From Megaustenia siamemsis (Eukaryota; Mollusca; Gastropoda; Stylommatophora; Ariophantidae), in NCBI GenBank assembly GCA_032433765.1, contig JAVIAB010000025.1, positions 33,148,115 to 33,212,114 on the forward strand: DNA of 64,000 bases, given 5' to 3'. This document shows, piece after piece, positions 1 to 10,999 of this stretch; positions within the stretch are counted from its first letter, which is position 1, and each line of letters starts with the position of its first letter. The notes beneath the pieces were generated by a model, which was given only the letters and a program-made list of their open reading frames with translations, had not been told where the DNA came from and searched no databases. Position numbers and translations under genes: made by a program.

Positions 1-2312
1 ACACCTGGTACAAATGGAATGACACAACATGCAGAAGCCAGATAGATTTTATACTAACAAGAAAAGAGAACAAGAAAAGAGTAACCGACAGTAGAGCAAT
101 CCCAAATATTACAGACGACACGGATCACAAGATGGTTATGATCACACTAAGACAGCCAAAAATAAAGAGAATATACGAAAACAAACAAAAGAAGCGAAAA
201 GAACAGACAATAAAAATAAAACAATTAAAAGATCAAGAAACAAGGAAAACCCTAGAAGAAAAACTCAGAGAGGAATTCAAGAAACTCCCTAACGAAGTAT
301 GCACAGTAGAAGAAGAGTGGAAACAATTTAAGGAAACAGTAACTAACATCTCTAAAACAGTTTGTGGAACGAAGCTAAGAACAAGAGAAGGGAAAAAGAG
401 CACCCCGTGGTGGAACGAAACAATCAGAGAAGCAATTAAAGAAAAGAAGAAACTGTTTAAAAATTGGAGGGAGAACAAGAACCAAAAAAATATGAAAGAT
501 ATGCCTTAGTTCGAAAAAGAGTTAAAATGCTGATCAAAGAAGCTAAGCAAAGGAATTGGACAGAATTCGGACAAAACATGAGCAGGGACTTCAAGACAGC
601 CACAAGAGATTTCTACAAAGCAGTAAAAGCCACAAGAGCGAGAAAAGAAAACCATGATCCTACTGAGCTGATAAATGACAAAGACGGACAACCAATATCA
701 AACAACCAATGTATGCAATAGAGATGGAAAGAATATTTTGAAGACCTGTTAAACATACCAACTACCAACAAGACAACAAAAACCACGCTAGAACTCACAA
801 ATACTGAACCCAACATCATGAAAGAGGAAATAGAAGAAGTAATCAAATATGCACCAAGAAACAAAGCACCAGGGATAGATAACATTCCAATAGAAATAAT
901 AGCAGCAGCGGGGAGAAACAGGAATGCAATGGCTGCACAGAATATTTAATGCAACATGGCACCAACAACAAGCCCCAGAAGACTGGCAACAGGCAATCAT
1001 CATACCAATATGGAAAAAGAAAGGTAGCAAAAGAGACTGCAATCAATATAGGAGACTGCAATCAATATAGAGGTATATCTCTGCTCAGCCATGTAGGAAA
1101 GCTATACGCCAAAATCTTGGAAAAAAGACTGAGACCAATAATAGAACTACAGTTAAGCGATTCTCAAATGGGGTTCCGAAAAAAACAGAGAATGTACCGA
1201 CGCACTATTCACACTAAAACAGCTTGCAGAAAAAATGACAGAACACAACCAAAACTTATACATAGCCTTCATTGACCAGGAAAAAGCATTCGACAGAGTA
1301 AACAGAGAACAACTGTGGGAGATACTAACAACATACGGAGTAAGCCAACATCTAACCAACATTATTAAAAGTCTCTACGCCAACAGCAGCTGCAGGGTCA
1401 GAACAGCAACAGGCTACACAGACCACTTCGAAGTTAGATCAGGTGTAAGACAGGGGTGCGTACTATCCCCCCTACTGTTTATTACATACATGGACCATAT
1501 ATCAGAGACAGAGGAGATCAACGAGTTTCTATTTGCAAACGACCAGGCACTAATACATGGAACAATAGAAGACCTACAAGAACACTTAAACAAACTCAAC
1601 ATCTTAGGAACAAAATACAACATGAAAATCAACATCAACAAAACAGAAGTCATGAATGTCGCCAAAAATAAACAGAACATCAATATAACTATAGAAGGCA
1701 GACAACTAAAACAAGTAGAGGAATTCAAATACCTAGGAAGTCTAATGACAAACGACAATTCCCAAACAGCAGAGATAGAATCAAGATGCAACAAAGCTTG
1801 TCAAATCATCGGACAGTTATCACCACTATTATCCAACAAGGAAATAACTCTGGAGGCAAAACGAGCACTATACAATACAATCTTCATTCCAACGTTGTGC
1901 TACCAATGCCAGACCTGGACTCTAGATGCAAGAACAATAAGAAAAATAACCTCTACAGAGATGAAATGTGTTAGATGAATGACAGGAAACGGTCTGAGAG
2001 ATAAGATCAGAAATGAAGAACTGAGAAAAAAGCTAGGAATAGCCCCAGCCATAGAATATATAAGGAAACAACAGATAAAATGGTTCGGCCACATGACAAG
2101 GCAGAAAGAACAAAACACAACACAACGAGCCTTCAGCAAACGTTGTGAGAACAACAGACCCAAGGGTCGACCACGAAAAAGATGGATCGATGGAATATTA
2201 GAAGCACTAGGAAACATAACAGCAGCAGAGGCGAACAGAAAAGCAAAAGACCGCAAATTATATCTCCCCTCGACGCTGAAAGGCAGATGAGGAAGGAAAG
2301 AAGAAGAAGAAG
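1..2312 (+). mobile_element. LINE family A copy 1 (RTE-like endonuclease/reverse transcriptase), degenerate
   Basis: This is a broken non-LTR retrotransposon whose 5' end lies outside the window. The first ~120 bases match the end of the endonuclease domain of the second copy (33083-36405). Next come a basic linker (132-509, 464-721) and the reverse transcriptase: YRGISLLSHVGKLYAK near 1060-1110, AFIDQEKAFDRVNRE near 1265-1310, [14 protein letters not shown] near 1437-1480, and a catalytic box reading FANDQ near 1535 where FADD is expected. The C-terminal part (1979-2290) has WFGHMTRQ and GRPRKRW, the tail seen in RTE-like ORFs. Stops and frameshifts near 509, 720 and 1228 break the frame, so it is inactive. 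The 3' end is a (GAA)n stretch that runs straight into a 45-bp tandem array. Clade assignment is by motif style only. Confidence 0.85.
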
Positions 2313-2757
2313 ATTCTAAATTTTGATCTATACAACAACATTCTATATTGTACTATTATTCTAAATTTTGATCTATACAACAACATTCTATATTGTACTA
2401 TTATTTTAAATTTTGATCTATGCAACAACATTCTATATTGTACTATTATTTTAAATTTTGATCTATGCAACAACATTCTATATTGTACTATTATTTTAAA
2501 TTTTGATCTATGCAACAACATTCTATATTGTACTATTATTTTAAATTTTGATCTATGCAACAACATTCTATATTGTACTATATTTTAAATTTTGGTCTAT
2601 GCAACAACATTCTATATTGTACTATTATTTTAAATTTTGATCTATACAACAACATTCTATATTGTACTATTATTTTAAATTTTGATCTATACAACAACAT
2701 TCTATATTGTACTATTATTTTAAATTTTGATCTATGCAGCAACATATACTATAACTA
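2313..2757. repeat. Minisatellite, 45-bp unit, about 10 copies
   Basis: A unit built around ttttgatctatgcaacaac and ttctatattgtactatt repeats every 45 bases; for example, the atctatg word recurs at 2416 and 2461. Because 45 is divisible by three, open frames run through it on both strands, but they are repeat artefacts. It begins at the 3' end of LINE A copy 1, so it may have grown from the target site or tail. Confidence 0.93.
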
Positions 2758-2832
2758 TTTAAAATTTTTAACTACTAAATGTTTTTCATTATGAACTTGA
2801 TATTTATTTCTTTGCCAACTGCATCCTATAAG

Positions 2833-3091
2833 TAAATTAAAGTAAAGTACCCCCGTCACGCCAAATGGTGTATAGGGAAATATGGTGTTAGTGACCCTAT
2901 ATTTTACAGACCTTCAGCACATGACTTTTGGGGTAATGTGGTCAGTATTACGCCCATGCTGCTTTACTTTCCCAGCAAAAAAATCCGGTACCCATTTAAG
3001 GCTGGGTGAACCCGGAAGCCGTCGGTTGGGATCAAACCCTACCCCTTGTCCGTGGTAGTCCAGTTCACTAACCACTGAGCTATCGCGGCTC
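2833..3091 (-). mobile_element. tRNA-derived SINE (family S1) with 14-bp target-site duplication
   Basis: On the minus strand the element starts with a tRNA-like head: GGAGCCGCGATAGCTCAGTG, where the A box is TAGCTCAGTGGTTAG. A B box like GGTTTGATCCC follows about 50 bases on. A conserved body covers the rest. It is flanked by ctgcatcctataag at 2819-2832 and 3092-3105, a perfect 14-base duplication typical of LINE-mobilised SINEs. Further copies are at 36708-37076 and 55694-55934, with relics near 14830 and 30985-31262. The head is a mobilised tRNA-like promoter, not a functional tRNA gene. Confidence 0.88.
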
Positions 3092-3105
3092 CTGCATCCT
3101 ATAAG

Positions 3106-3612
3106 GCTGAGTATATAATTTCACTGACCCCCAGATGATTGATAAATGAATCACCCCAGGGATAATTCCCTACAGGATCTTTTCCAAGTTCGCTTGAACA
3201 TGGAGCAAGACCAAAATTTATGTTAAGTTTACTTTTTAGAATTAAATTACATATATACGCCCAAATAAAATGCTCAGTAACTATGTTTACGGCACATATT
3301 ACCATTGCTGGTATATTTCGCGAGGGGGCTCACGATAGAACCAGAGGAATTAAAAGCTGCTTGGTCAAAGCTGTCGCCGCGATGTGTGAGAAGTTTTTTA
3401 TTTCACCCCCGATAGAAAAACTCCTTTCTGTCTACCACGTGGTCATGCTTAATATTGCAATAATTAAAATAATTCTGAATCATTTGAATGTGCACGCATG
3501 CATTTACAGATGATAATGTCAGATATATGGCCAAGTGGTATGATAATGTCAGATATGTGGTTTTGCTTTCGTATGGCCATGCTACAAAAGCTGAACCACC
3601 TACGTTTGTCAC
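3106..3612. other. Unassigned sequence downstream of the last visible exon
   Basis: After the donor of exon 4101-3613 this stretch shows no convincing next exon. An open frame at 3220-3513 (+) has no recognisable domain and overlaps nothing conserved. The words tgataatgtcagatat and ggccaagtggtatgat occur twice at 3515-3560, a small local duplication. The following exon of the host gene probably lies beyond the left edge. Confidence 0.5.
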
Positions 3613-4101
3613 CTGTGATTGCAGCATCCATACCCTGGTTACCATCAGCTGTGCCTTCAGCTCTTTGAGCTCCAGCTCGGCCTCCTCGACCACCATCATG
3701 CTTGAAGTCTCCATCAGGTCTTTGTGCTCCTCTACCTTCTTCCACAGAAGAAGGTCTATGAAAGGTGTGACCATCTCCACTTGTTGCTGCTTTCCCAGAC
3801 TCATCTTTGGCTCCTCCACCAGAAGTCTGCCTGGTGATGTTTCGTCCATCACCAGGAGCCTGTTTGGCTGAGCCCTTATCTTTGACTTCCGAGCCTGGTC
3901 TAACCACTCGGCTCTCATCTACGTTTCTTGAAACACCATGACTTCCTCCACTCTGAGAGGATTTCTCACTCTCAATGTCAGTGGCATCAGCACCCTCCAC
4001 TGGATCAGCCTTTTCAAATTTGATACTGCTGGGTAGTTGTTTTGAAAGTGTGGCATAGCTTGGACCTTGCGGCGGTGGCCACATGCTAGATTGTCTATCA
4101 G
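3613..4101 (-). CDS. Host gene exon (14th visible): hydrophilic linker of NO VEIN-like protein
   Basis: The acceptor is TTTACAG before 4101 and the donor is CACAG|GTGACA at 3613; the exon is 489 nt. It starts and ends in phase 1, matching the preceding exon at 8696-8571. The translation begins ADRQSSMWPPPQGPS and becomes a low-complexity stretch rich in G, S, D, E, R and K (for example GGRGGRAGAQRAEG), with no predicted domain. In NO VEIN/sacsin-like proteins such disordered segments precede the C-terminal DUF3883-type region, which would lie left of the window. The donor is not ideal, so the 3' border is less certain than the start. The intron upstream of this exon begins with a 44-bp minisatellite carrying acceptor-like motifs. 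Confidence 0.72.
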
Positions 4102-4126
4102 CTGTAAATATAATTAGAGCATAGGT

Positions 4127-5765
4127 AATCATGTCATATTATCTGTCAATGGTAAATAACAATAGGAGAGTATCATGTTATATTATCTGTCAATGGTAAA
4201 TAACAATAGGAGAGTATCATGTTATATTATCGGTCAATGGTAAATAACAATAGGAGAGTATCATGTTATATTATCGGTCAATGGTAAATAACAATAGGAG
4301 AGTATCATGTTATATTATCGGTCAATGGTAAATAACAATAGGAGAGTATCATGTTATATTATCTGTCAATGGTAAATAACAATAGGAGAGTATCATGTTA
4401 TATTATCTGTCAATGGTAAATAACAATAGGAGAGTATCATGTTATATTATCTGTCAATGGTAAATAACAATAGGAGAGTATCATGTTATATTATCTGCCA
4501 ATGGTAAATAACAGTAGGAGAGTATCATGTTATATTATCTGTCAATGGTAAATAACAGTAGGAGAGTATCATGTTATATTATCTGCCAATGGTAAATAAC
4601 AATAGGAGAGTATCATGTTATATTATCTGTCAATGGTAAATAACAATAGGAGAGTATCATGTTATATTATCTGTCAATGGTAAATAACAATAGGAGAGTA
4701 TCATGTTATATTATCTGCCAATGGTAAATAACAATAGGAGAGTATCATGTTATATTATCTGTCAATGGTAAATAACAATAGGAGAGTATCATGTTATATT
4801 ATCTGCCAATGGTAAATAACAATAGGAGAGTATCATGTTATATTATCTGTCAATGGTAAATAACAATAGGAGAGTATCATGTTATATTATCTGTCAATGG
4901 TAAATAACAATAGGAGATTATCATGTTATATTATCTGTCAATGGTAAATAACAATAGGAGAGTATCATGTTATATTATCTGCCAATGGTAAATAACAATA
5001 GGAGAGTATCATGTTATATTATCGGTCAATGGTAAATAACAATAGGAGAGTATCATGTTATATTATCTGTCAATGGTAAATAACAGTAGGAGAGTATCAT
5101 GTTATATTATCTGTCAATGGTAAATAACAATAGGAGAGTATCATGTTATATTATCTGTCAATGGTAAATAACAATAGGAGAGTATCATGTTATATTATCT
5201 GTCAATGGTAAATAACAATAGGAGAGTATCATGTTATATTATCTGTCAATGGTAAATAACAGTAGGAGAGTATCATGTTATATTATCTGTCAATGGTAAA
5301 TAACAATAGGAGAGTATCATGTTATATTATCTGTCAATGGTAAATAACAATAGGAGAGTATCATGTTATATTATCTGTCAATGGTAAATAACAATAGGAG
5401 AGTATCATGTTATATTATCTGTCAATGGTAAATAACAGTAGGAGAGTATCATGTTATATTATCTGTCAATGGTAAATAACAATAGGAGAGTATCATGTTA
5501 TATTATCTGTCAATGGTAAATAACAATAGGAGAGTATCATGTTATATTATCTGTCAATGGTAAATAACAATAGGAGAGTATCATGTTATATTATCTGTCA
5601 ATGGTAAATAACAATAGGAGAGTATCATGTTATATTATCTGTCAATGGTAAATAACAATAGGAGAGTATCATGTTATATTATCTGTCAATGGTAAATAAC
5701 AATAGGAGAGTATCATGTTATATTATCTGTCAATGGTAAATAACAATAGGAGATTATCATGTTAT
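4127..5765. repeat. Minisatellite, 44-bp unit, about 37 copies, next to a splice acceptor
   Basis: The unit contains atcatgttatatta, tctgtcaatggtaaataac and aataggagagt and repeats every 44 bases with few variants (tctgtc/tcggtc/tctgcc, aacaat/aacagt). It ends within ~30 bases of the acceptor of exon 4101-3613. Read on the gene's strand each unit contains TTATTTACCATTGACAG, which resembles a 3' splice site. The true acceptor flank (AATATGACATGAT ... TTTACAG) looks like a diverged unit, so the array may have grown from the acceptor region. Confidence 0.93.
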
Positions 5766-6714
5766 TCTGTTTATTAAATGTAGATATAATTAGTCAAAGA
5801 TAAGTAGGTCATAGCTATATTTCATCAAATAGCGACATTGAGAAAGAGATCGCTGCTAGAATAAGTATGTCGGCCCAAGTATTCATTTGGTATTCAACTA
5901 GTCACCAACTCAGCACCAAGCTTAGAATTTCTAAGATCTATACACTTACATGCGTGTATATGAAGAAGATCTATGTTTTTATGCTCGGAGCGCTGGTGTT
6001 CATAAGCGATATTAATAATATCTTATAATTTGCTTAATTCACGACATTTAATATCTCATATTAACATTTTGAATATATTTTTGTTCATACAACTATACAA
6101 TTTAATAAATTCGGTGAGTAAAAGTGAAAGTCATAATTTTTATGACCACTTCAATTTTGTTAAATTTGAACTTGAAGTTGAAACATTTTTGTGCTCACGG
6201 CATCGGTAAAAGTGAAAGTCATCAACATTGAACTATGAGGCAACAATTGTTATTTTAACAAATTTACGAGATGAACTGAAACGACACGGCAATGTCAACG
6301 CAATGTCAATAATTTTTTTTATAGCAGAGAGGCGGGGAAATGTTCTGAATGTAGGTTAGAAACACCGGAATTTTTTGTCATGTCAGAGGAAGGGTTTCAT
6401 TCGTGTCATATTAAAGGTCTAATTTGCGCCAACAAGACCATTTTGTAATTTCAGCCAAAAAGTGTGCCCTGAATAAGCGTGAATAATAAAATGTAAAAGG
6501 CTTTCCAGCTCGATAATTAAATCTATTTGTCACAGCAGGTCACTCAAGAGCGAAAACTGTGTGAGTTATCACTAAACAGTTTTATTCTAAAATAGCAGTT
6601 ATGTCCACATATATTTTGTAGGCTGTCACCCCCCCCCCTCCCAAAAAAAAAAAAACCACACACACACAAAAGATTTGAATGGGGATGAAAGACTTATTGA
6701 CCTCAATCATGAGT
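5766..6714. other. Intron sequence, AT-rich, no gene seen
   Basis: This is interior intron of the host gene. The phrase aaagtgaaagtcat occurs twice near 6120 and 6210. A C-run followed by an A-run and a CA-repeat lies near 6630-6668. No frame, tRNA-like box or known repeat was recognised. Confidence 0.5.
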
Positions 6715-6960
6715 GAAACTCTAAGTCTAGATTAGCTTAGTCAACAGGTCACTCTCATTGCATGCTGGACAAGTCCATATGTGCTCAGATCTCTGAAGTA
6801 TATCCCCCAACGTGCAGTGACTAACAAATTCATTATTATGTTGGTTGATAAATCTTCTTTGGATTCCTGCGTAGCATTTCTATCTGGCATCTCCCACCTT
6901 GACATTGAGATTAATTTTTTAGCTGCCTTTTCTTAGTGTCCTTGAGGGCATTCAGAATAT
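6715..6960 (-). mobile_element. Relic of RNase H-type LINE 3' region
   Basis: Minus-strand sequence resembles the C-terminal end of the RNase H LINE at 17383-18286: a segment encoding ...NPKKIYQ, followed by words matching EHLWTCSECN in degenerate form. A related relic on the plus strand is at 36480-37150. Stops break all frames. The assignment rests on shared words between these three places and is moderate. Confidence 0.5.
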
Positions 6961-7142
6961 CATGGAGGTCCAATGCCCTTCTGCACTCAACATCAGCCTA
7001 ACTGGCAAACCTGCCAGCATGCTCCTTATCTCTTACACTGAGTGCTCTGGTACAACAATGACAATTTGTCGGAGTAGACCTCTTCAGAGACCACTACTGT
7101 CAAGCCCAGGGAGTTGCAATCCTTCTTAGCATACTCACTGAG

Positions 7143-8510
7143 TAAGTGTACATGTCCATAAGTCTATTACATGTACTTTTATATGTCCATAAGTCTATTA
7201 CATGTACTCTTATATGTCCATAAGTCTATTACATGTAATCTTATATGTCCATAAGTCTATTACATGTACTCTTATATGTCCATAAGTCTATTACATGTAC
7301 TCTTATATGTCCATAAGTCTATTACATGTACTCTTATATGTCCATAAGTCTATTACATGTACTCTTATATGTCCATAAGTCTATTACATGTACTCTTATA
7401 TGTCCATAAGTCTATTACATGTACTCTTATATGTCCATAAGTCTATTACATGTACTCTTATATGTCCATAAGTCTATTACATGTACTCTTATATGTCCAT
7501 AAGTCTATTACATGTACTCTTATATGTCCATAAGTCTATTACATGTACTCTTATATGTCCATAAGTCTATTACATGTACTCTTATATGTCCATAAGTCTA
7601 TTACATGTACTCTTATATGTCCATAAGTCTATTACATGTACTCTTATATGTCCATAAGTCTATTACATGTACTCTTATATGTCCATAAGTCTATTACATG
7701 TACTCTTATATGTCCATAAGTCTCTTACATGTACTCTTATATGTCCATAAGTCTATTACATGTACTCTTATATGTCCATAAGTCTCTTACATGTACTCTT
7801 ATAATGTCCATAAGTCTATTACATGTACTCTTATATGTCCATAAGTCTATTACATGTACTCTTATATGTCCATAAGTCTATTACATGTACTCTTATAATG
7901 TCCATAAATCTCTTACATGTACTCTTATAATGTCCATAAGTCTCTTACATGTACTCTTATATGTCCATAAGTCTATTACATGTACTCTTATATGTCCATA
8001 AGTCTATTACATGTACTCTTATAATGTCCATAAGTCTCTTACATGTACTCTTATATGTCCATAAGTCTCTTACATGTACTCTTATATGTCCATAAGTCTA
8101 TTACATGTACTCTTATATGTCCATAAGTCTCTTACATGTACTCTTATATGTCCATAAGTCTCTTACATGTACTCTTATATGTCCATAAGTCTCTTACATG
8201 TACTCTTATATGTCCATAAGTCTCTTACATGTACTCTTATATGTCCATAAGTCTCTTACATGTACTCTTATATGTCCATAAGTCTCTTACATGTACTCTT
8301 ATAATGTCCATAAGTCTCTTACATGTACTCTTATATGTCCATAAGTCTCTTACATGTACTCTTATATGTCCATAAGTCTCTTACATGTACTCTTATATGT
8401 CCATAAGTCTCTTACATGTACTCTTATATGTCCATAAGTCTCTTACATGTACTCTTATATGTCCATAAGTCTCTTACATGTACTCTTATATGTCCATAAG
8501 TCTCTTACAA
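7143..8510. repeat. Minisatellite, 31-bp unit, about 44 copies, next to a splice donor
   Basis: The unit, tccataagtctattacatgt plus actcttatatg, repeats every 31 bases; a few units are 32. It lies just downstream, in gene orientation, of the donor of exon 8696-8571. On the gene strand the units contain CATGTAAGAG or CATGTAATAG. Exon-proximal units (8100-8510) nearly all read GTAAGAG, like the true donor GTAAGAGGG; distal units (7150-7700) read GTAATAG. Confidence 0.94.
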
Positions 8511-8570
8511 GTATAAAACTCACGGAAAGTCTATTGTTCTGAGACCAAGTTACAAAAACATCCCTCTTAC

Positions 8571-8696
8571 CATTCTTCTTGAGCTGCTCTGTCTGGTCCC
8601 TGTGAGGAGCACTCCTTGGAGGCCAGGATTTAACTTCCCCATCCTCTCCATCAGCATTGCCAGCAGCCGCTTTCTCAGAGCCAGATCCAGACAAAG
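8571..8696 (-). CDS. Host gene exon (13th visible)
   Basis: The acceptor is TTGCTAG before 8696 and the donor is AATG|GTAAGAG at 8571, giving 126 nt. The one base carried from exon 11205-11000 (G) plus CT gives Ala, and the exon leaves one base for the next, so phases agree on both sides. The translation ALSGSGSEKAAAGNADGEDG continues to WPPRSAPHRDQTEQLKKN. It is charged and probably disordered, linking the conserved repeats to the C-terminal region. No domain is recognised; it is accepted because of clean splice signals and phase fit. Confidence 0.72.
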
Positions 8697-8944
8697 CTAG
8701 CAACAAAATAATACATAAATAACTGCACAACGGTTTCTCACTGGTATTTTAGTTCAAATCAGCAGCTTTTGATAAATGTTAAAGTTGTTTTTTTTTTTAA
8801 TGCAGCAGAAGGGAAGTCAGTTGAGGAAAATTTGTGTCTGTAATTTAATTAGCTGGCTTGTTAGTTCTTACTGAGCCCAAAGATGGCATGAACGAAAGAA
8901 ATAAAAAAAAAACTTAGTGTCCAAAAGTGTGTTGATGTTATCCA

Positions 8945-9600
8945 ATCAGTAAGGTAAGGTAAGGTAAAGTACGAGACTTGAACCGTCGTCTTAGCACACG
9001 AGTCTCCACCCATATGTGCTCGGCCACCTATCTAGAAATGTTGGAGATGTCTGTATAGTGTCGCCTCAAGCATCGAAACTCAGATAGGAGGCGACATTCC
9101 TCACCTTCCCAGGGTAATACCCTGGTACCCATTTCAATATTATATATATTCAATCAGTGTCAGACTTTACACAGGGTTGGCACAGTATGCTTTGTCACAT
9201 GTCGCTAAAGTATAATGTACGAGACTTGAATTGGCGTCTTAGCATGCAAGTTTTCACACATATGTGCTCGGCCGCATGCGAGTTTTCACACATATGTGCT
9301 CGGCCGCATGCGAGTTTTCACACATATGTGCTCGGCCGCATGCGAGTTTTCACACATATGTGCTCGGCCGCATGCGAGTTTTCACACATATGTGCTCGGC
9401 TGCCTATCCAGAAGTCTCTGAACACTTCTGGACAGCATTGCTTCAAGCATTGAAACTCACGATGCGAGGTGGCTTTCCTCACCTTCTGAGAGTAATACCC
9501 TGGTACCCATTTCAGCCAGGGTCAAATGCTGGGTATTTTTTTTCCAACCAAGAGTACAACTCACACCCAGCAGGAATCGAACACGGGTTGTCCGAATGTT
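8945..9600 (-). mobile_element. SINE-like repeat, two related copies in tandem (family S4)
   Basis: Two stretches, about 8965-9140 and 9215-9600, share acgagacttgaa, catatgtgctcggcc, ggtaataccctggtaccc and cctcaccttc words. On the minus strand the right copy contains GTGTTCGATTCC, a tRNA B-box-like motif about 50 bases into the element, supporting a tRNA-derived SINE. The A box is unclear. The right copy contains an internally expanded 32-bp repeat (9243-9400). Confidence 0.6.
9243..9400. repeat. Short tandem array, 32-bp unit, about 5 copies, inside a SINE-like element
   Basis: The unit gcatgcgagttttcacacat plus atgtgctcggcc repeats every 32 bases. The sister element at 8965-9140 has a single equivalent unit, so this is an expansion within one copy. 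Confidence 0.92.
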
Positions 9601-9604
9601 GGTA

Positions 9605-10320
9605 GCCTCATCATTCATTATTGAGTGCCGTCTCCGCATTGAAGGTTGGCTACCATGGGGCACCATTCCACTTTGTCTCTTGCTTTGATGGTGCAGATTG
9701 TCATAGGTTGACTTGTCCATCTTTTGATGTTACTCATCCATGTTAGTCTTGGTCTGCCTCTTTTACCTTGCATTTTCCCTTCCAATATTACTTTTATTAG
9801 GCTGTTGTGACTTTTAACATGACCCAAAAATTTCATTTGTCTTGTTCTGTGTTTAGTTTATTTTAAAACTTCATCGTTTGTTTTCTTTTCCTTCCATCCA
9901 ATTCTACATATTCTTCTATAAATCCACATTTCAAAGGCTTCAATTTTTTGTTCTGTTTTCTTGTCCAATGTCCATGTTTCTGCACCATACAGAAATATTG
10001 AGAAGATGTAACATTTTGCTATTCTTAGTTTTAGCCCTGGTGTTATTTGTTTTGATGTTAGTATATTTTTCATGGCATTAAAATTACTTTTTGCCATACT
10101 TATTCTTTTGTTTATTTCAGTTGTACATTTTCCATCACTGGTTATAGTGTGTCCCAGGTAGTTGTAGCTCTGAACTCTCTCCAGGTTTATTCCTTCAACT
10201 TTGATATTTAATTGTAGGTCTTGAGAATTTTCTTTGTTTATGATCATAGTTTTAGTCTTTTTGATATTCATATCTAGTCCATATATTTTGCTTGTCATGT
10301 TTAGTACATTAAGTAATTGT
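9605..10320 (-). mobile_element. LINE family E 3' end (RTE-like), degenerate
   Basis: Minus-strand frames 10298-9858 and 9836-9618 encode the C-terminal part of an RTE-like ORF: INKENSQDLQLNIKVEG, VQSYNYLGHTITSDGKC, YGAETWTLDKKTEQKIEAF, MWIYRRICRIGW, then KFLGHVKSH and GKRGRPRLTWM. This is the region after the polymerase core, with no catalytic box present. A frame break separates the two parts near 9845. A short relative, in opposite orientation, is at 27030-27145. Confidence 0.82.
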
Positions 10321-10370
10321 CGGTAGCCTAGTCAGGTGGTTTTCCCAATCAAGGCCCCCTGTCACATGAC

Positions 10371-10488
10371 GGCCTGTGGACTTCTTCAGAATGCAGGGAC
10401 GACGACAACAAAAGGTGAAGTAGTTATAGATAATTGCACTTCACCGTTTGTTGTCATTGTCCTTGTATTCTGAAGAAGGCCACAGGCC
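10371..10488. repeat. Small foldback (inverted repeat) element
   Basis: Left arm 10371-10422 (starting ggcctgtggacttcttcag) is the inverse complement of right arm 10438-10488 (ending gaagaaggccacaggcc), with about five mismatches and a 15-base loop. The flank continues aaaacgtcag. The same gaaggcc...ggcc...aacgtc theme is in the larger foldback at 31311-31836. Confidence 0.8.
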
Positions 10489-10550
10489 AAAACGTCAGTA
10501 TTGTGTTGTGTTCCTTCCTTGTAAAGCCGTCACCATACCTTGGAGTGTTT

Positions 10551-10906
10551 GGTTCGTTCTTTGGTTATGGAAGGCCCCGGTATCACTGCAAACGAATTAA
10601 AATCCATAATTGCTCAACCGCCCGTGCCAGCGTAATCATCCAAATTAATATCTCATCTCCCAAACAAAGAAAGGTAACTGTAGTCCCAATCGTAGCAGTC
10701 TCAGCACATCATCATTCATCATAAACAATTGGAATGTCGAAACATGATCAAAACGGATGAGACACACAGCTCACGGTGTGCACAGAGCACTTAACTCAGT
10801 AGCTCCTGCAACAAGCTGGACTTGGAATATGAGGAAACTGCAACAAGGAACACTTTTCATACATAGCCTTCAATTGTTCCCGCCGCCTATCCACCATATA
10901 CCGGAA
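10551..10906. mobile_element. Dispersed retroposon with 16-bp target-site duplication
   Basis: The 356-bp element is flanked by ataccttggagtgttt at 10535-10550 and 10907-10922. A second copy is at 51800-52230 (shared words: ggtatcactgcaaac, cataattgctcaa, gcaacaaggaacacttttca, cctatccaccatat) and a partial copy at 30374-30480. There is no coding potential and no clear tRNA boxes. The long duplication suggests LINE-type mobilisation. Confidence 0.75.
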
Positions 10907-10999
10907 ATACCTTGGAGTGTTTATCACACGCCACTACTGGCTCCTTACTGAACTAACAGCTGAACACTTACGAAAAGTATAACAAGAAAGACCACTCAC

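Noticed and set aside
2258..2794. Repeat-encoded peptides with FDLYNNILYCTI-type units
   Set aside because: The 45-bp array gives 15-residue repeats in several frames; not a protein gene.
3040..3091. Possible tRNA gene (A and B boxes)
   Set aside because: Head of a SINE with flanking target duplication and multiple copies; no intact cloverleaf was apparent.
3220..3513. Plus-strand frame with REGAHDRTRG-like segment
   Set aside because: No domain, no conserved start context, and no support as an exon in either direction.
4127..5765. Possible CRISPR array (regular 44-bp repeats)
   Set aside because: Units are contiguous with no unique spacers, no cas genes, and the context is a eukaryotic intron. 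The same holds for the 31-, 47- and 74-bp arrays.
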